Positions 8,426-16,263 of a stretch of 64,000 bases of DNA are shown here, piece after piece. Location: the NCBI GenBank assembly GCA_023453795.1, contig JAEXSP010000008.1:149220-213219 (forward strand), given 5' to 3'. The notes under the pieces were generated by a model that did not search any database, was not told the origin of the DNA, and was given only the letters and a program-made list of their open reading frames with translations. The position numbers and the translations under genes were made by a program. Each line of letters opens with the position of its first letter. Within the stretch, counting starts at the first letter, position 1. Origin of the DNA: Bacillota bacterium. GTDB taxonomy: Bacteria > Bacillota > Clostridia > Acetivibrionales > JAEXSP01.

Positions 8426-9756
8426 CCCTTCTTCAGCTCTTTGAGGTATACAGAAGACACCCATCCCGTTCTCCCATCCTTCGCCCTTATGTTGTACCAA
8501 ATTCTTCCCGAACCATCTTTTTGTGATTTATGCAAATACGTGACAGTACTTCCGAAGTTCAAGGTTTCCGTACCCACTTTTTCCGAGTACGGATCAGGCA
8601 GCTTCCGTATATTTAACCCGTCTTTTGCCATAACAGTATACAATTCGCCATTTGCATTATTTGAATTTTGTCCGTTAGCTCCGTCCAAAATATCTACCTG
8701 TGTATTTTTGCCGTTACTGCCAATCCTCAAAAAGCCATAAAACTTATCCAAGGCAAATACCGAGTATTCTTTAACCTTTTCTATCGATCCATCCTGAAAC
8801 TGCTTTAGGTTAACGTTCATGTATTTTTCTGTAAACGCTCTTCCATAGCCTGTATTTGCCATCAGCAAAAAAACCGCTAAAAGGAAGGCTGCAGCAGAAA
8901 GCTTATGCTTCCTGAAGAACCGCCATGGCGAGAAAATTACATACAACATTTGGAATGCAGCCTTTTTGAGCCGTTCCAATGCACCCGGTTTTCTACTGAT
9001 TTCTTTGTATAATAAGTCTCTGAGATCAGTATAGTCATTACAAACATTCCCGGAGTCAGGCTTAACCGTTTTGTTTCTATATTGTGTAGAAATGTCTTTG
9101 TTTCTATGTTTTTTTATTATGTAAGCGTGAAATTCTTTAAACCTAAAACAAACCGTTCTGCCGATCGCTGTCGGCAGCTTGGCAATCAGTTTTGGGAAAT
9201 TGCACAAAGCTTTTCTGAGCTCTCCGGCCATCTTTTTTCCTAAAAGACTATACCATTCCCTGAAATTGAATTTAGCGGTAAAGACTACATCCTTTTCATA
9301 ATTGCATTCTCCCGAATCGAACTGCAATGCCGAATACGAAGGACTAAGAGCAAAATTGAACTGCACCGTTTTATTAGATTTTTTTTGCCGGACACAGAAT
9401 AATTCTTCGTAGCTGCCCTGATAGACATTATAATAAGCAAAGTGTCCGCTCGTCAGTAAAAAATCATCTTCCCAGTTACTAGACAGACTCTTGATGACCC
9501 ATGCAGCAAGATATTTATTTTCAGCACTTTCCACGGGATCATCCAATACCTCTTTAAGCAAATATACAGAATCCTTGCCTGGAAGCTTTTGCAATCGCAG
9601 GATTGCAAGCCTTCTAATGTATTCGTCAGGATTCCTTAAATAAAAGTCAATTTCTTTTATGCTGTTGAGCCTTTGTATCGTTTTCTCTGTCTCCCTTTCT
9701 TGAATATACCATTCCGGAAGATCCAAACCCATTAATTCTGAAACCGGCAAGCGCAC
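8422..9756 (-). CDS. Membrane protein with HEAT-like N-terminus and C-terminal SH3b domain
   Basis: The frame gives 444 residues. The likely start is GTG at 9756 behind GAGGGGTGA; a TTG two codons later is possible. Residues ~30-85 resemble an alpha-helical HEAT-like repeat (EYIRRLAILRLQKL). A basic region of ~200 residues follows, then one transmembrane segment at ~288-306 (AAAFLLAVFLLMANTGYG). The last ~75 residues form a bacterial SH3 domain (MAKDGLNIRKLPDPYS ... RTGWVSSVYLKEL), a module that usually contacts peptidoglycan. The predicted topology is a cytosolic N-terminal part and an extracytoplasmic SH3b domain. It heads a two-gene operon. The N-terminal assignment is weaker than the SH3b call. 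Confidence 0.8.
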   Translation of the reverse strand: MRLPVSELMGLDLPEWYIQERETEKTIQRLNSIKEIDFYLRNPDEYIRRLAILRLQKLPGKDSVYLLKEVLDDPVESAENKYLAAWVIKSLSSNWEDDFLLTSGHFAYYNVYQGSYEELFCVRQKKSNKTVQFNFALSPSYSALQFDSGECNYEKDVVFTAKFNFREWYSLLGKKMAGELRKALCNFPKLIAKLPTAIGRTVCFRFKEFHAYIIKKHRNKDISTQYRNKTVKPDSGNVCNDYTDLRDLLYKEISRKPGALERLKKAAFQMLYVIFSPWRFFRKHKLSAAAFLLAVFLLMANTGYGRAFTEKYMNVNLKQFQDGSIEKVKEYSVFALDKFYGFLRIGSNGKNTQVDILDGANGQNSNNANGELYTVMAKDGLNIRKLPDPYSEKVGTETLNFGSTVTYLHKSQKDGSGRIWYNIRAKDGRTGWVSSVYLKELKKG

Positions 9757-10077
9757 TCACCCCTCACGGCATTTTCCGATTAAATGTCCTTGATAATATC
9801 ATAACACTTACAGGTTTCAAAATATGTAGTGTATCTCTCCTTATTTTAATAGTTTCTTGTATTCATATGTAAATAGTAAATTTGAACCACTGTTTATTTC
9901 TTAAGACCTAAGCGCTTTATAGAATTCCCAGTAAATTTTCGCTACGACCTTTAATAAACCTTTGTTTAGAAATGATTTAAGATAAGAGAACAGCTGAATG
10001 CAACAACTAAAATGAGGCCTTAGTTCTTGGACTATGGCCTCTTTAAACAAACGGTCCCAGCATATTAGTAAAACTTG
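9757..10077 (-). other. Intergenic region with the PilZ-gene terminator
   Basis: This 320-nt AT-rich gap contains one clear signal: GAGGCC/GGCCTC arms at 10014-10041 followed on the minus strand by ATTTTAG, a probable terminator for the PilZ gene. No ORF worth calling is present. Confidence 0.6.
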
Positions 10078-10668
10078 TTAAGACACTCCTTTATAATCTT
10101 GATTTGTACCATATTTACTTTGAAGCGACAATCTTGCAACGAAGATTTTTAAATGGCGGATAAATTCCTTATCTTTTTCCACTAATTTAAGACCTGCCCG
10201 AAATTTTCCATCATTTTGGAAATTGTAAATCACCTTGCATTTGATTTCATAAACGATTTTATCTAGTGAAAAATTAAAAATCAGAATCCTTCCTATCTGT
10301 AAATCAAACTCAGAAACAACTCCTATCCCACCCATGGATACATCAACAACCATAAATGCTATCGGTTTTGTAAGCAAGTCAGGGGTTGATTCCAAATCCT
10401 CCAGTATTGCCATGCATTCTACCCTTTGCATATATTTTACTCTGGTATACAATCTTCTTTCTGCCAGTTGTTCTTCATTAAGTATATCCAATAACGTCCT
10501 GTCATTACCCCATATATTTTCATCCAAGGATTCCTGTACAGGATTGTAGTCAAGCCCGTTGTCAATGTCTGAAATTCCGATTCGGGCATTAGGATCCCTT
10601 GAAACCAAATCATTTTCTTTTTTGTTTTTTCCTTTGCCGTTTCCGATAATTAATTTATTATCTGCCAT
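10078..10668 (-). CDS. PilZ-domain protein, cyclic-di-GMP receptor candidate
   Basis: A 196-residue soluble protein with AGGAG before its ATG. The first ~75 residues are polar and look unstructured, with many Asn, Asp and Lys. The PilZ domain starts at RLYTR (about residue 76, RxxxR) and carries DVSMGGIG (about residue 107, DxSxxG), the two cyclic-di-GMP contact motifs, followed by the expected beta-barrel strands ending at FRAGLKLVEKD. No enzymatic output domain is present, so it probably acts by binding a partner. It is the second PilZ protein in the first 11 kb, together with an HD-GYP phosphodiesterase. Confidence 0.85.
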   Translation of the reverse strand: MADNKLIIGNGKGKNKKENDLVSRDPNARIGISDIDNGLDYNPVQESLDENIWGNDRTLLDILNEEQLAERRLYTRVKYMQRVECMAILEDLESTPDLLTKPIAFMVVDVSMGGIGVVSEFDLQIGRILIFNFSLDKIVYEIKCKVIYNFQNDGKFRAGLKLVEKDKEFIRHLKIFVARLSLQSKYGTNQDYKGVS

Positions 10669-10886
10669 AAATATCTCCTCAATTCCATGTATCTTATAAA
10701 AAAAAAACGGCGGAAGTTACAACCTCTGTTTTGCAATCTTTTGTATATTAATATTTTACCATTATGCAGTGCCTCACTAAATAGAGTAATCGTCCTACCG
10801 ATCTGGGACTAACATCCCATATAATTGACATACAGGCGACTGTTGAATGTCAAAAATCCTATAATCTACTGATTAAGTTAATTTCT
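10669..10886. other. Intergenic region
   Basis: This 218-nt gap separates two minus-strand genes. Its only notable content is the degenerate copy of the tRNA terminator at 10851-10879, listed separately. Confidence 0.4.
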
Positions 10887-11258
10887 TTAACTCCTCCATT
10901 CTCTTTTCATCTTATCAATATTAATTTTACCTACTAATTGATACAATAACTCCTGTCCATTATCATATTTAATCAACATATAGTAAGTTAACTTAGTTCT
11001 ATTTATTCCAGACATACCACCAATAACTGCCCCAAGTCCGCCAAATAATAAGCCGCCAATAATTGCTCTGCCAATTACACTGTTTTTAATTTCATCTTCA
11101 GTATAAAAATCAATAGAATCGATATTTGTAATTGTGTGTAATATTTCTTTCTTAAATCCTCTAGCAATACTTATTTCGATCCCATCATTAGTTTTTTTAA
11201 TAACTTCTGGCAAAATCTCTTTACCTTTTTCAGTTATTCTAAATCCTTGAATAAACAT
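10887..11258 (-). CDS. Hypothetical protein with glycine-rich hydrophobic segment
   Basis: I start at the ATG at 11258 behind GAGGTGG, not at the longer frame start 36 nt upstream, which lacks a ribosome site. The 123-residue product has a hydrophilic N-terminal half and then a glycine-rich apolar stretch (IIGGLLFGGLGAVIGGMSG, about residues 67-85) like a glycine-zipper or hairpin membrane insertion. A final beta-like segment (KLTYYMLIKYDNG) follows. No family is recognised. Related copies of the tRNA terminator lie on both sides of it, which suggests later insertion beside the tRNA cluster. Confidence 0.6.
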   Translation of the reverse strand: MFIQGFRITEKGKEILPEVIKKTNDGIEISIARGFKKEILHTITNIDSIDFYTEDEIKNSVIGRAIIGGLLFGGLGAVIGGMSGINRTKLTYYMLIKYDNGQELLYQLVGKINIDKMKREWRS

Positions 11259-11337
11259 AATAACCACCTCGCTGTTAATAAATACTTTCTCCAATATCTA
11301 AATATTCATGAACGAAAATTCAAGGCAAACAGCAAAA

Positions 11338-11365
11338 AACCCTGTAATCTACTGATTACAGGGTT
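11338..11365 (-). terminator. Terminator of the His-Gln-Lys tRNA operon
   Basis: A perfect 12-bp stem (arms AACCCTGTAATC and GATTACAGGGTT, loop TACT) lies just after the CCA of tRNA-Lys and is followed by T6 on the minus strand. Confidence 0.88.
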
Positions 11366-11366
11366 T

Positions 11367-11442
11367 TGGTGAGCCATCCGCGACTCGAACGCGGGACACC
11401 TTGATTAAAAGTCAAGTGCTCTGCCAACTGAGCTAATGGCCC
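11367..11442 (-). tRNA. tRNA-Lys (anticodon TTT)
   Basis: The minus strand folds as a cloverleaf: acceptor GGGCCAT with ATGGCTC, anticodon loop CTTTTAA giving anticodon TTT, T-loop GTTCGAGTC, discriminator A and encoded CCA. It is the last tRNA of the cluster. Confidence 0.95.
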
Positions 11443-11445
11443 TTA

Positions 11446-11522
11446 TGGCTGGGATGGCTGGACTCGAACCAACGAAATGCCAGAGTCAAAGTCTGGTGCC
11501 TTACCGGCTTGGCTACATCCCA
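11446..11522 (-). tRNA. tRNA-Gln (anticodon TTG)
   Basis: The cloverleaf has acceptor TGGGATG with CATCCCA, anticodon stem CCAGA/TCTGG around CTTTGAC (anticodon TTG), T-loop GGTTCGAGTCC, discriminator G and encoded CCA. It is 3 nt from tRNA-Lys. Confidence 0.95.
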
Positions 11523-11574
11523 ATAATTAAGAAATGTGAGGTCGGACTTACGTCACAACCTCTCACCTCTTTTG

Positions 11575-11651
11575 TGGGGTGGGAGATGGGATTCGAACCC
11601 ACGACATTCAGAACCACAATCTGACGCTCTAACCGCTGAACTACACCCACC
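11575..11651 (-). tRNA. tRNA-His (anticodon GTG)
   Basis: The minus strand gives the extra 5' G(-1) opposite C73, anticodon loop TTGTGGT (GTG) and encoded CCA. Acceptor strands GTGGGTG and CTCCCAC leave a T-T mismatch at position 6-67. It is the first tRNA of the three-gene cluster. Confidence 0.92.
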
Positions 11652-12010
11652 ATCTTCATTTTAAGGGAAACTCCCAATGCACTTTCTTTCAAGGACCTGG
11701 AGAATATGCCCAGTAATTTTCATATCCCCTGAAAAAAGGCACAAAAATATTTTAAGGTCTAGGCAACCTTTTGTCAAGAGAAATTTGTGGAATTTTGTTT
11801 TTTCACATCCCTTGTTCCTTCTGATTAAGGATTTATAAAGGGATTTGATAAACTCAAAGTTTTTTATCAAATCCCTTACTTGATTTATGTCATTAATCTT
11901 AGCCGTATACTGCCATGATAAATACAAAACCAATCCGGTTAAATATATATACCATTTTTAAAACAGTTTTGCAACCCAAACATAATACCAGAAGTGTAAT
12001 TTACTTGAGC
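11652..12010. other. Intergenic region with a long inverted repeat
   Basis: This 359-nt AT-rich gap upstream of the tRNA cluster contains a near-perfect 15-bp inverted repeat at 11838-11877 (arms AAGGGATTTGATAAA and TTTATCAAATCCCTT). No T-run follows on either strand, so it is not a typical terminator. A 90-codon frame here looks random. Confidence 0.5.
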
Positions 12011-13936
12011 TTATAGATTCTCCAGTATGTTCATCCACACTGTGGCTTCAGCATCACTTGGCATCCGCCAGTCGCCGCGAGGAGAAAGGCTGATCGTTCC
12101 GACCTTCGGTCCGTCAGGCAAACACGATCGTTTGAATTGCTGACTGAAAAACCTTCTCAGGAACATCTTCAGCCAGCTTTTTATTACAGCATAATCATAC
12201 TTCCCTTCAAACGCTATACCTGCCAAGAACATGATCTTATCCGGTGGAGCACCATATCGAAGCATATGGTACATGAAGAAGTCATGAAGTTCATAGGGTC
12301 CTATGATATCTTCCGTCTTTTGCTTGATTTCACCTGATTCGTCAGGCGGCAGAAGCTCAGGGCTTATCGGAGTTGCAAGAATCTTATTGAGAACCTCCTG
12401 AGATTCCTTATTGACTACATTGTCTGCAACCCATTGAACTAAAAACTTGACAAGGGTTTTGGGTATGCTGCAGTTAACCGCATACATAGACATGTGGTCG
12501 CCATTATAAGTACACCAGCCCAGTGCAAGTTCCGAGAGATCACCCGTACCAATTACAAGACCGCCCAGCTTATTGGCAATATCCATCAATATCTGTGTAC
12601 GTTCTCTTGCCTGAACGTTTTCATAAGTAACATCATGCTCTGCCGCATCATGCCCAATATCTTTGAAATGCTGCAGAGAGGCCGCCTTAATATCAACTTC
12701 CCTTATTGTTACACCCATAGATTTCATAAGATCCATCGCATTGGCATAAGTTGTATTAGTCGTACCGAAGCCCGGCATTGTAACCGCTATGATATTCTCT
12801 CTCGGTATATTCAATGCATCGAATGTTTTGGCTGTAACAAGAAGAGCAAGTGTAGAGTCCAAACCGCCGGATATGCCGATCACCGCTTTTTTCATTTTGG
12901 TATGCTTAAGTCTTTTGCCTAGTCCGGCGGTTTGTATGCTGAATATCTCCTTGCACCTTTCATCTCTTTTTAAAGCATTGGAGGGGACAAAAGGCTGAGG
13001 ATCAATATAACGTTTCAAGTCTTCTGCATTTGCTTTGCCCAGCTTGAATCCAATCTTTCTGAAACGTTTATCGCTGACTGCTTCCATGAAGGTGGTGCTC
13101 TTGCTTCTGTCGTTCTTTAGTTTTTCAATATCGATATCCGCCATAATGACATGCTCACAGTCCAAAAACCTCTCAGACTCTGACAGGATAGAACCGTACT
13201 CAGCAATTATTGCATGCCCTCCGAATACGACATCCGTCGTTGATTCACATATTCCGGAGGAAGCATATACATAACCTGCAATGCACCTGCCTGACTGCTG
13301 TTTTACAAGCTCTCTGCGGTATTCATATTTGCCGATGACCTCATTACTGGCTGACAAGTTAAAAAGCAATACCGCACCGGCCAAGGTCTGATATGAACTC
13401 GGCGGAATCGGCACCCAAAGGTCTTCGCATATCTCAAGTCCGAAGCACAGACCATTGTCCCTGTCTTCAAACAAAATATCTGTACCGAAGGGAACCTCCT
13501 GACCGCAGATAGATACTGTATCACTAAGGTTTTTGACACCGGAAGCAAACCATCTCTCCTCATAAAACTCGTTGTAGCCCGGAATGTAAGTTTTCGGTAC
13601 GATACCAAGGATCTTACCGCCTTGAATAACTGCACAGCAATTAAAAAGCTGGTTGTCCACCCTCATAGGAAACCCCAGCAACCCAATCACGGAGGTTTTT
13701 TCGGCAGCTGCAAGAATACCCGTCAACTGCTTTGTTGACTCTTTCAATAAAGCTTCCTGATGAAACAAATCTCCACAGGTATAAGCAGTAATTGAGAGTT
13801 CAGGAAATGCAATAAATTGTGCGCCATCCTTTTCGGCCTTTTGCATAACCCTTATTATATTTTCTGAATTGAATCTGCAGTCTGCAACCCTTATTTCAGG
13901 TACTGCCGCTGCAACCCTTACGAAGCCATGGTTCAT
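12011..13936 (-). CDS. nadE: Glutamine-dependent NAD+ synthetase
   Basis: This 641-residue two-domain enzyme catalyses the last step of NAD+ synthesis, converting deamido-NAD+ to NAD+ with ATP and glutamine nitrogen. Residues ~5-280 are the nitrilase-fold glutaminase, with the Glu-Lys-Cys triad in FPELSITAYT, KTYIPGYNEFY and LEICEDLWVP. Residues ~330-600 are the synthetase, with the PP-loop ISGGLDSTLALLV and GTGDLSELALGW. The length fits the long bacterial type. The start has GAAGGTG 5 nt upstream. It stands alone downstream of the GNAT gene. Confidence 0.97.
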   Translation of the reverse strand: MNHGFVRVAAAVPEIRVADCRFNSENIIRVMQKAEKDGAQFIAFPELSITAYTCGDLFHQEALLKESTKQLTGILAAAEKTSVIGLLGFPMRVDNQLFNCCAVIQGGKILGIVPKTYIPGYNEFYEERWFASGVKNLSDTVSICGQEVPFGTDILFEDRDNGLCFGLEICEDLWVPIPPSSYQTLAGAVLLFNLSASNEVIGKYEYRRELVKQQSGRCIAGYVYASSGICESTTDVVFGGHAIIAEYGSILSESERFLDCEHVIMADIDIEKLKNDRSKSTTFMEAVSDKRFRKIGFKLGKANAEDLKRYIDPQPFVPSNALKRDERCKEIFSIQTAGLGKRLKHTKMKKAVIGISGGLDSTLALLVTAKTFDALNIPRENIIAVTMPGFGTTNTTYANAMDLMKSMGVTIREVDIKAASLQHFKDIGHDAAEHDVTYENVQARERTQILMDIANKLGGLVIGTGDLSELALGWCTYNGDHMSMYAVNCSIPKTLVKFLVQWVADNVVNKESQEVLNKILATPISPELLPPDESGEIKQKTEDIIGPYELHDFFMYHMLRYGAPPDKIMFLAGIAFEGKYDYAVIKSWLKMFLRRFFSQQFKRSCLPDGPKVGTISLSPRGDWRMPSDAEATVWMNILENL

Positions 13937-13952
13937 AAAATCACCTTCATAT

Positions 13953-13972
13953 GCCCGTTGTTTACTTCGGGC
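13953..13972. other. Small hairpin upstream of nadE
   Basis: GCCCG/CGGGC arms lie just upstream of the nadE ribosome site. The T-run is on the plus-strand side, so it is not a terminator for the minus-strand gene that ends at 14001. Its role is unclear. Confidence 0.35.
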
Positions 13973-14000
13973 TTTTTATTTTATTTATTAAACTGTCAAC

Positions 14001-14546
14001 TTATCTGCGATCTCTGTATTCCTGTATAAGAATGCCCATGATATAGAGCGATTCGTAAATATTGCCTGTTTTAACGCATTCCCGGTGATGCCCTTCTATT
14101 GAAAAGCCTTCGCTTTTATACAGGTTTATGGCCCTCTCATTATAATCCTTGACATCAAGCCACAGCCTGTGAGCCTTGCACTCCTCGAATGCAAACCTTT
14201 TGATTTCCTTGAGCAGCTTCCTGCCATAGCCCTTTCCCTTTTCATCAACAATGAGCCTCATAAGCTCAAGGCAGTCATCAGGGTCTTCAAGTCCGGCAAG
14301 TATTACCAAACCGATATTTTTACCGTCTTCAGCTTCAGCAATGAAATGTATCATGTCACTGTTTTGCAATGCCTTTCTGTGCCAGTCGGCAGTGCCGGCA
14401 ATCACATATTTTATGTTTTCCTCCGAGTGCTCAGTCGAATATATATATTCAATATCCTCTTCCGAAGCCCTGCGCAGTCTGATGCCTTCAAAATCACGAT
14501 ACATTTCAAGCTGCTCCTTGCAATTTACAAATTCATTAACCTTCAA
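14001..14546 (-). CDS. GNAT-family N-acetyltransferase
   Basis: The 181-residue protein shows the GNAT pattern: an N-terminal RLRRASEEDIEYIY segment, FIAEAEDGKNIGLVILAG strands, MRLIVDEKGKGYGRKLL with the acetyl-CoA pyrophosphate loop (KGKGYG, motif A), and LWLDVKDYNERAINLYKSEGF (motif B). The layout resembles RimJ/RimL or SpeG-like enzymes. The substrate is unknown. Its start overlaps the stop of the upstream PurO gene by 4 nt (ATGA), so the two are translationally coupled. Confidence 0.88.
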   Translation of the reverse strand: MKVNEFVNCKEQLEMYRDFEGIRLRRASEEDIEYIYSTEHSEENIKYVIAGTADWHRKALQNSDMIHFIAEAEDGKNIGLVILAGLEDPDDCLELMRLIVDEKGKGYGRKLLKEIKRFAFEECKAHRLWLDVKDYNERAINLYKSEGFSIEGHHRECVKTGNIYESLYIMGILIQEYRDRR

Positions 14547-15271
14547 GCATTTTTATTTAATATTTTAATAGCTGCTTCCTTGCTGTCTATGTCTATGAAC
14601 TTTACAAGGAGGGATATCTTATTATCTTCATTAAGCAAAGTCCAATAGTAATCCGCAACTTCGTTTATATCATCAAAAAGTCTTACTACGAAAGGTTCTC
14701 CTTCGTAGGAAAGCAGTGTTCCCTCGTCTCCCATATAAGTATGAATGCAGTGCCCGTAACCGGATATTGCTTTTTCATATCTGAAGAATGACCTCTGACA
14801 ATAGTTTTCAGCATTGCCCGTTGATTTAAGGATTGAAAGTGAATACGGACAGTTTTTTGAATCCATGTATGTTATGCCGGAAATCCTGGGTGTATAATTG
14901 GGAGCATCCGGTTCGAATTCTCTGGTCTGCAAAGCATCCTCGAAGGTTTTGCCTGATTTTATGAAGTTAAATATGGTATCTGTCTGGTCACCGTTTGTAG
15001 CTATATGAATATTTTCAATATGTTTTGCTGGATAGTATATGATCAAGGATGGATCAGTAACCTTGCTTTCATCAAAAGCCTTGGTTCTTATGAAACCGTT
15101 ATCACTTTCAAACACACGATTCCTGCTGTTTTCGCTTCTACCCATGATCCAATAGACTTGTATCATTTTCTTTCCGTCAGGACTCTTTCCTATTATAATG
15201 CCGCGTCCAGGATATAAATTATCCTTTAATTTTTTCTCATTATCCAAAGCTGTTTTTTTTAAATCTGCCAT
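14543..15271 (-). CDS. PurO-type IMP cyclohydrolase
   Basis: The 242-residue product resembles the archaeal-type IMP cyclohydrolase family. The N-terminus YPGRGIIIGKSPDGKKMIQV is followed by WIMGRSENSRNR and a central NYTPRISGITY block. PurO closes the ring of FAICAR to give IMP, the last step of de novo purine synthesis, which PurH does in most bacteria. The family also occurs in clostridia. AAGGGG precedes the ATG. It is coupled by overlap to the GNAT gene and is not in a purine operon here, so a side role is possible. Confidence 0.75.
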   Translation of the reverse strand: MADLKKTALDNEKKLKDNLYPGRGIIIGKSPDGKKMIQVYWIMGRSENSRNRVFESDNGFIRTKAFDESKVTDPSLIIYYPAKHIENIHIATNGDQTDTIFNFIKSGKTFEDALQTREFEPDAPNYTPRISGITYMDSKNCPYSLSILKSTGNAENYCQRSFFRYEKAISGYGHCIHTYMGDEGTLLSYEGEPFVVRLFDDINEVADYYWTLLNEDNKISLLVKFIDIDSKEAAIKILNKNA

Positions 15272-15378
15272 TGGTGAACCCCTTCCTTATATTTCTTTTA
15301 TGTTTATTTTACTTATGTATCAAATTCAAAATAATTATACTATATTTTCTTCAAAATTCCTCACAAAAAAAATAAAAA

Positions 15379-15398
15379 AGTGGCTTAACCAAACCACT
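15379..15398 (-). terminator. Terminator of the nif operon
   Basis: AGTGG/CCACT arms with a 10-nt loop lie about 30 nt after the nifV-alpha stop. A long T-rich tract follows on the minus strand. Confidence 0.75.
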
Positions 15399-15431
15399 CT
15401 TTTTATTATTGAAAAGATACTTTACGCTTAT

Positions 15432-16247
15432 TTAGGAGGCCTTGTTTTTATGTTCAATTATTTTCAGTATGTCCTTTTGAGTCTCCAACAGCTGAGGAAT
15501 CCTAACATCTTCAAAAAAGCCAAGGTGAAACCTCGCAGCTTTAATGAACTCAATTAAATCACAGTTCCCCGCTCTCTCCCCAATGCCTCCCACAGTGCAG
15601 TCTACGAAATCCGCTCCTCCCATCACTGCCGAAACGGAATTTGCTACAGCCATACCGAGATCATTATGGGAATGAATCTCCACGTCTACATTTAATTCAG
15701 ATTTTATCTTCCTGATTTCATCATAGATCTTTTTCCGATATAAGATACCTACTGTATCCGCATATCTGATTCTGGTTACTCCTTCAAGAAAAGCGGTTGC
15801 GACCAGCCTCATAATGAATTTGGAATCCGCCCTCGATGCGTCCTCAAGTCCGATTGTAACATTTGCTCCATTATTTTTTGCAAAGGCTATGCACTTTTTC
15901 ATGTAATCGATTATCCAGTTTCTATCCTTCCCCAATTTATATTTTATCTGAATGTCGGAAGAGGGTACGGATATATGAATCAGCTCAACACCACAATCAA
16001 GTGAGTGGATGATATCTCCCAAATTAATCCTGTTCCATGCAGATATTTTTGCTTTAAGCCCAAGCTTTACAATTTTCTTTATACTGGATTTTTCTTCCCC
16101 TCCCATCGCGGGAATTCCGGCTTCTATCTGGTATACTCCCATTTTATCAAGAAGTTTGGCAATTTTAACTTTTTCCTCCATTGAAAGTGCAATACCTGCT
16201 CTTTGTTCACCATCCCGCAATGTGGTATCAATTATTTTAACCTTCAT
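15432..16247 (-). CDS. nifV-alpha: Homocitrate synthase, N-terminal catalytic half (NifV-alpha)
   Basis: The 271-residue protein covers only the TIM-barrel part of homocitrate synthase. IIDTTLRDGEQRAGI is the Re-citrate synthase/LeuA-like signature with the metal Asp and catalytic Arg. HSHNDLGMAVAN and CTVGGIGERAGNCDL carry the metal-binding His-X-His and the second signature. With the omega subunit it should condense acetyl-CoA and 2-oxoglutarate to homocitrate, the organic ligand of FeMo-co. A split nifV with the omega gene first is known from C. pasteurianum, and the order here is the same. It is the last gene of the nif operon, 16 nt after nifV-omega. Confidence 0.95.
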   Translation of the reverse strand: MKVKIIDTTLRDGEQRAGIALSMEEKVKIAKLLDKMGVYQIEAGIPAMGGEEKSSIKKIVKLGLKAKISAWNRINLGDIIHSLDCGVELIHISVPSSDIQIKYKLGKDRNWIIDYMKKCIAFAKNNGANVTIGLEDASRADSKFIMRLVATAFLEGVTRIRYADTVGILYRKKIYDEIRKIKSELNVDVEIHSHNDLGMAVANSVSAVMGGADFVDCTVGGIGERAGNCDLIEFIKAARFHLGFFEDVRIPQLLETQKDILKIIEHKNKAS

Positions 16248-16263
16248 ACAAATCAGCAGCCTT

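Larger units (their letters stand above)
10851..11365. repeat. Direct repeat flanking the 123-aa gene (tRNA terminator copies)
   Basis: The core TAATCTACTGATTA occurs at 10860-10875 and 11344-11357, each preceded by CAAAAA and CCT. The right copy is the intact tRNA-operon terminator; the left copy has lost the outer stem. The unknown gene lies between the copies. Confidence 0.6.

Noticed and set aside
11661..11933. 90-codon minus-strand ORF upstream of the tRNA cluster
   Set aside because: No ribosome site; it includes the inverted repeat at 11838-11877 and has no recognisable protein pattern.
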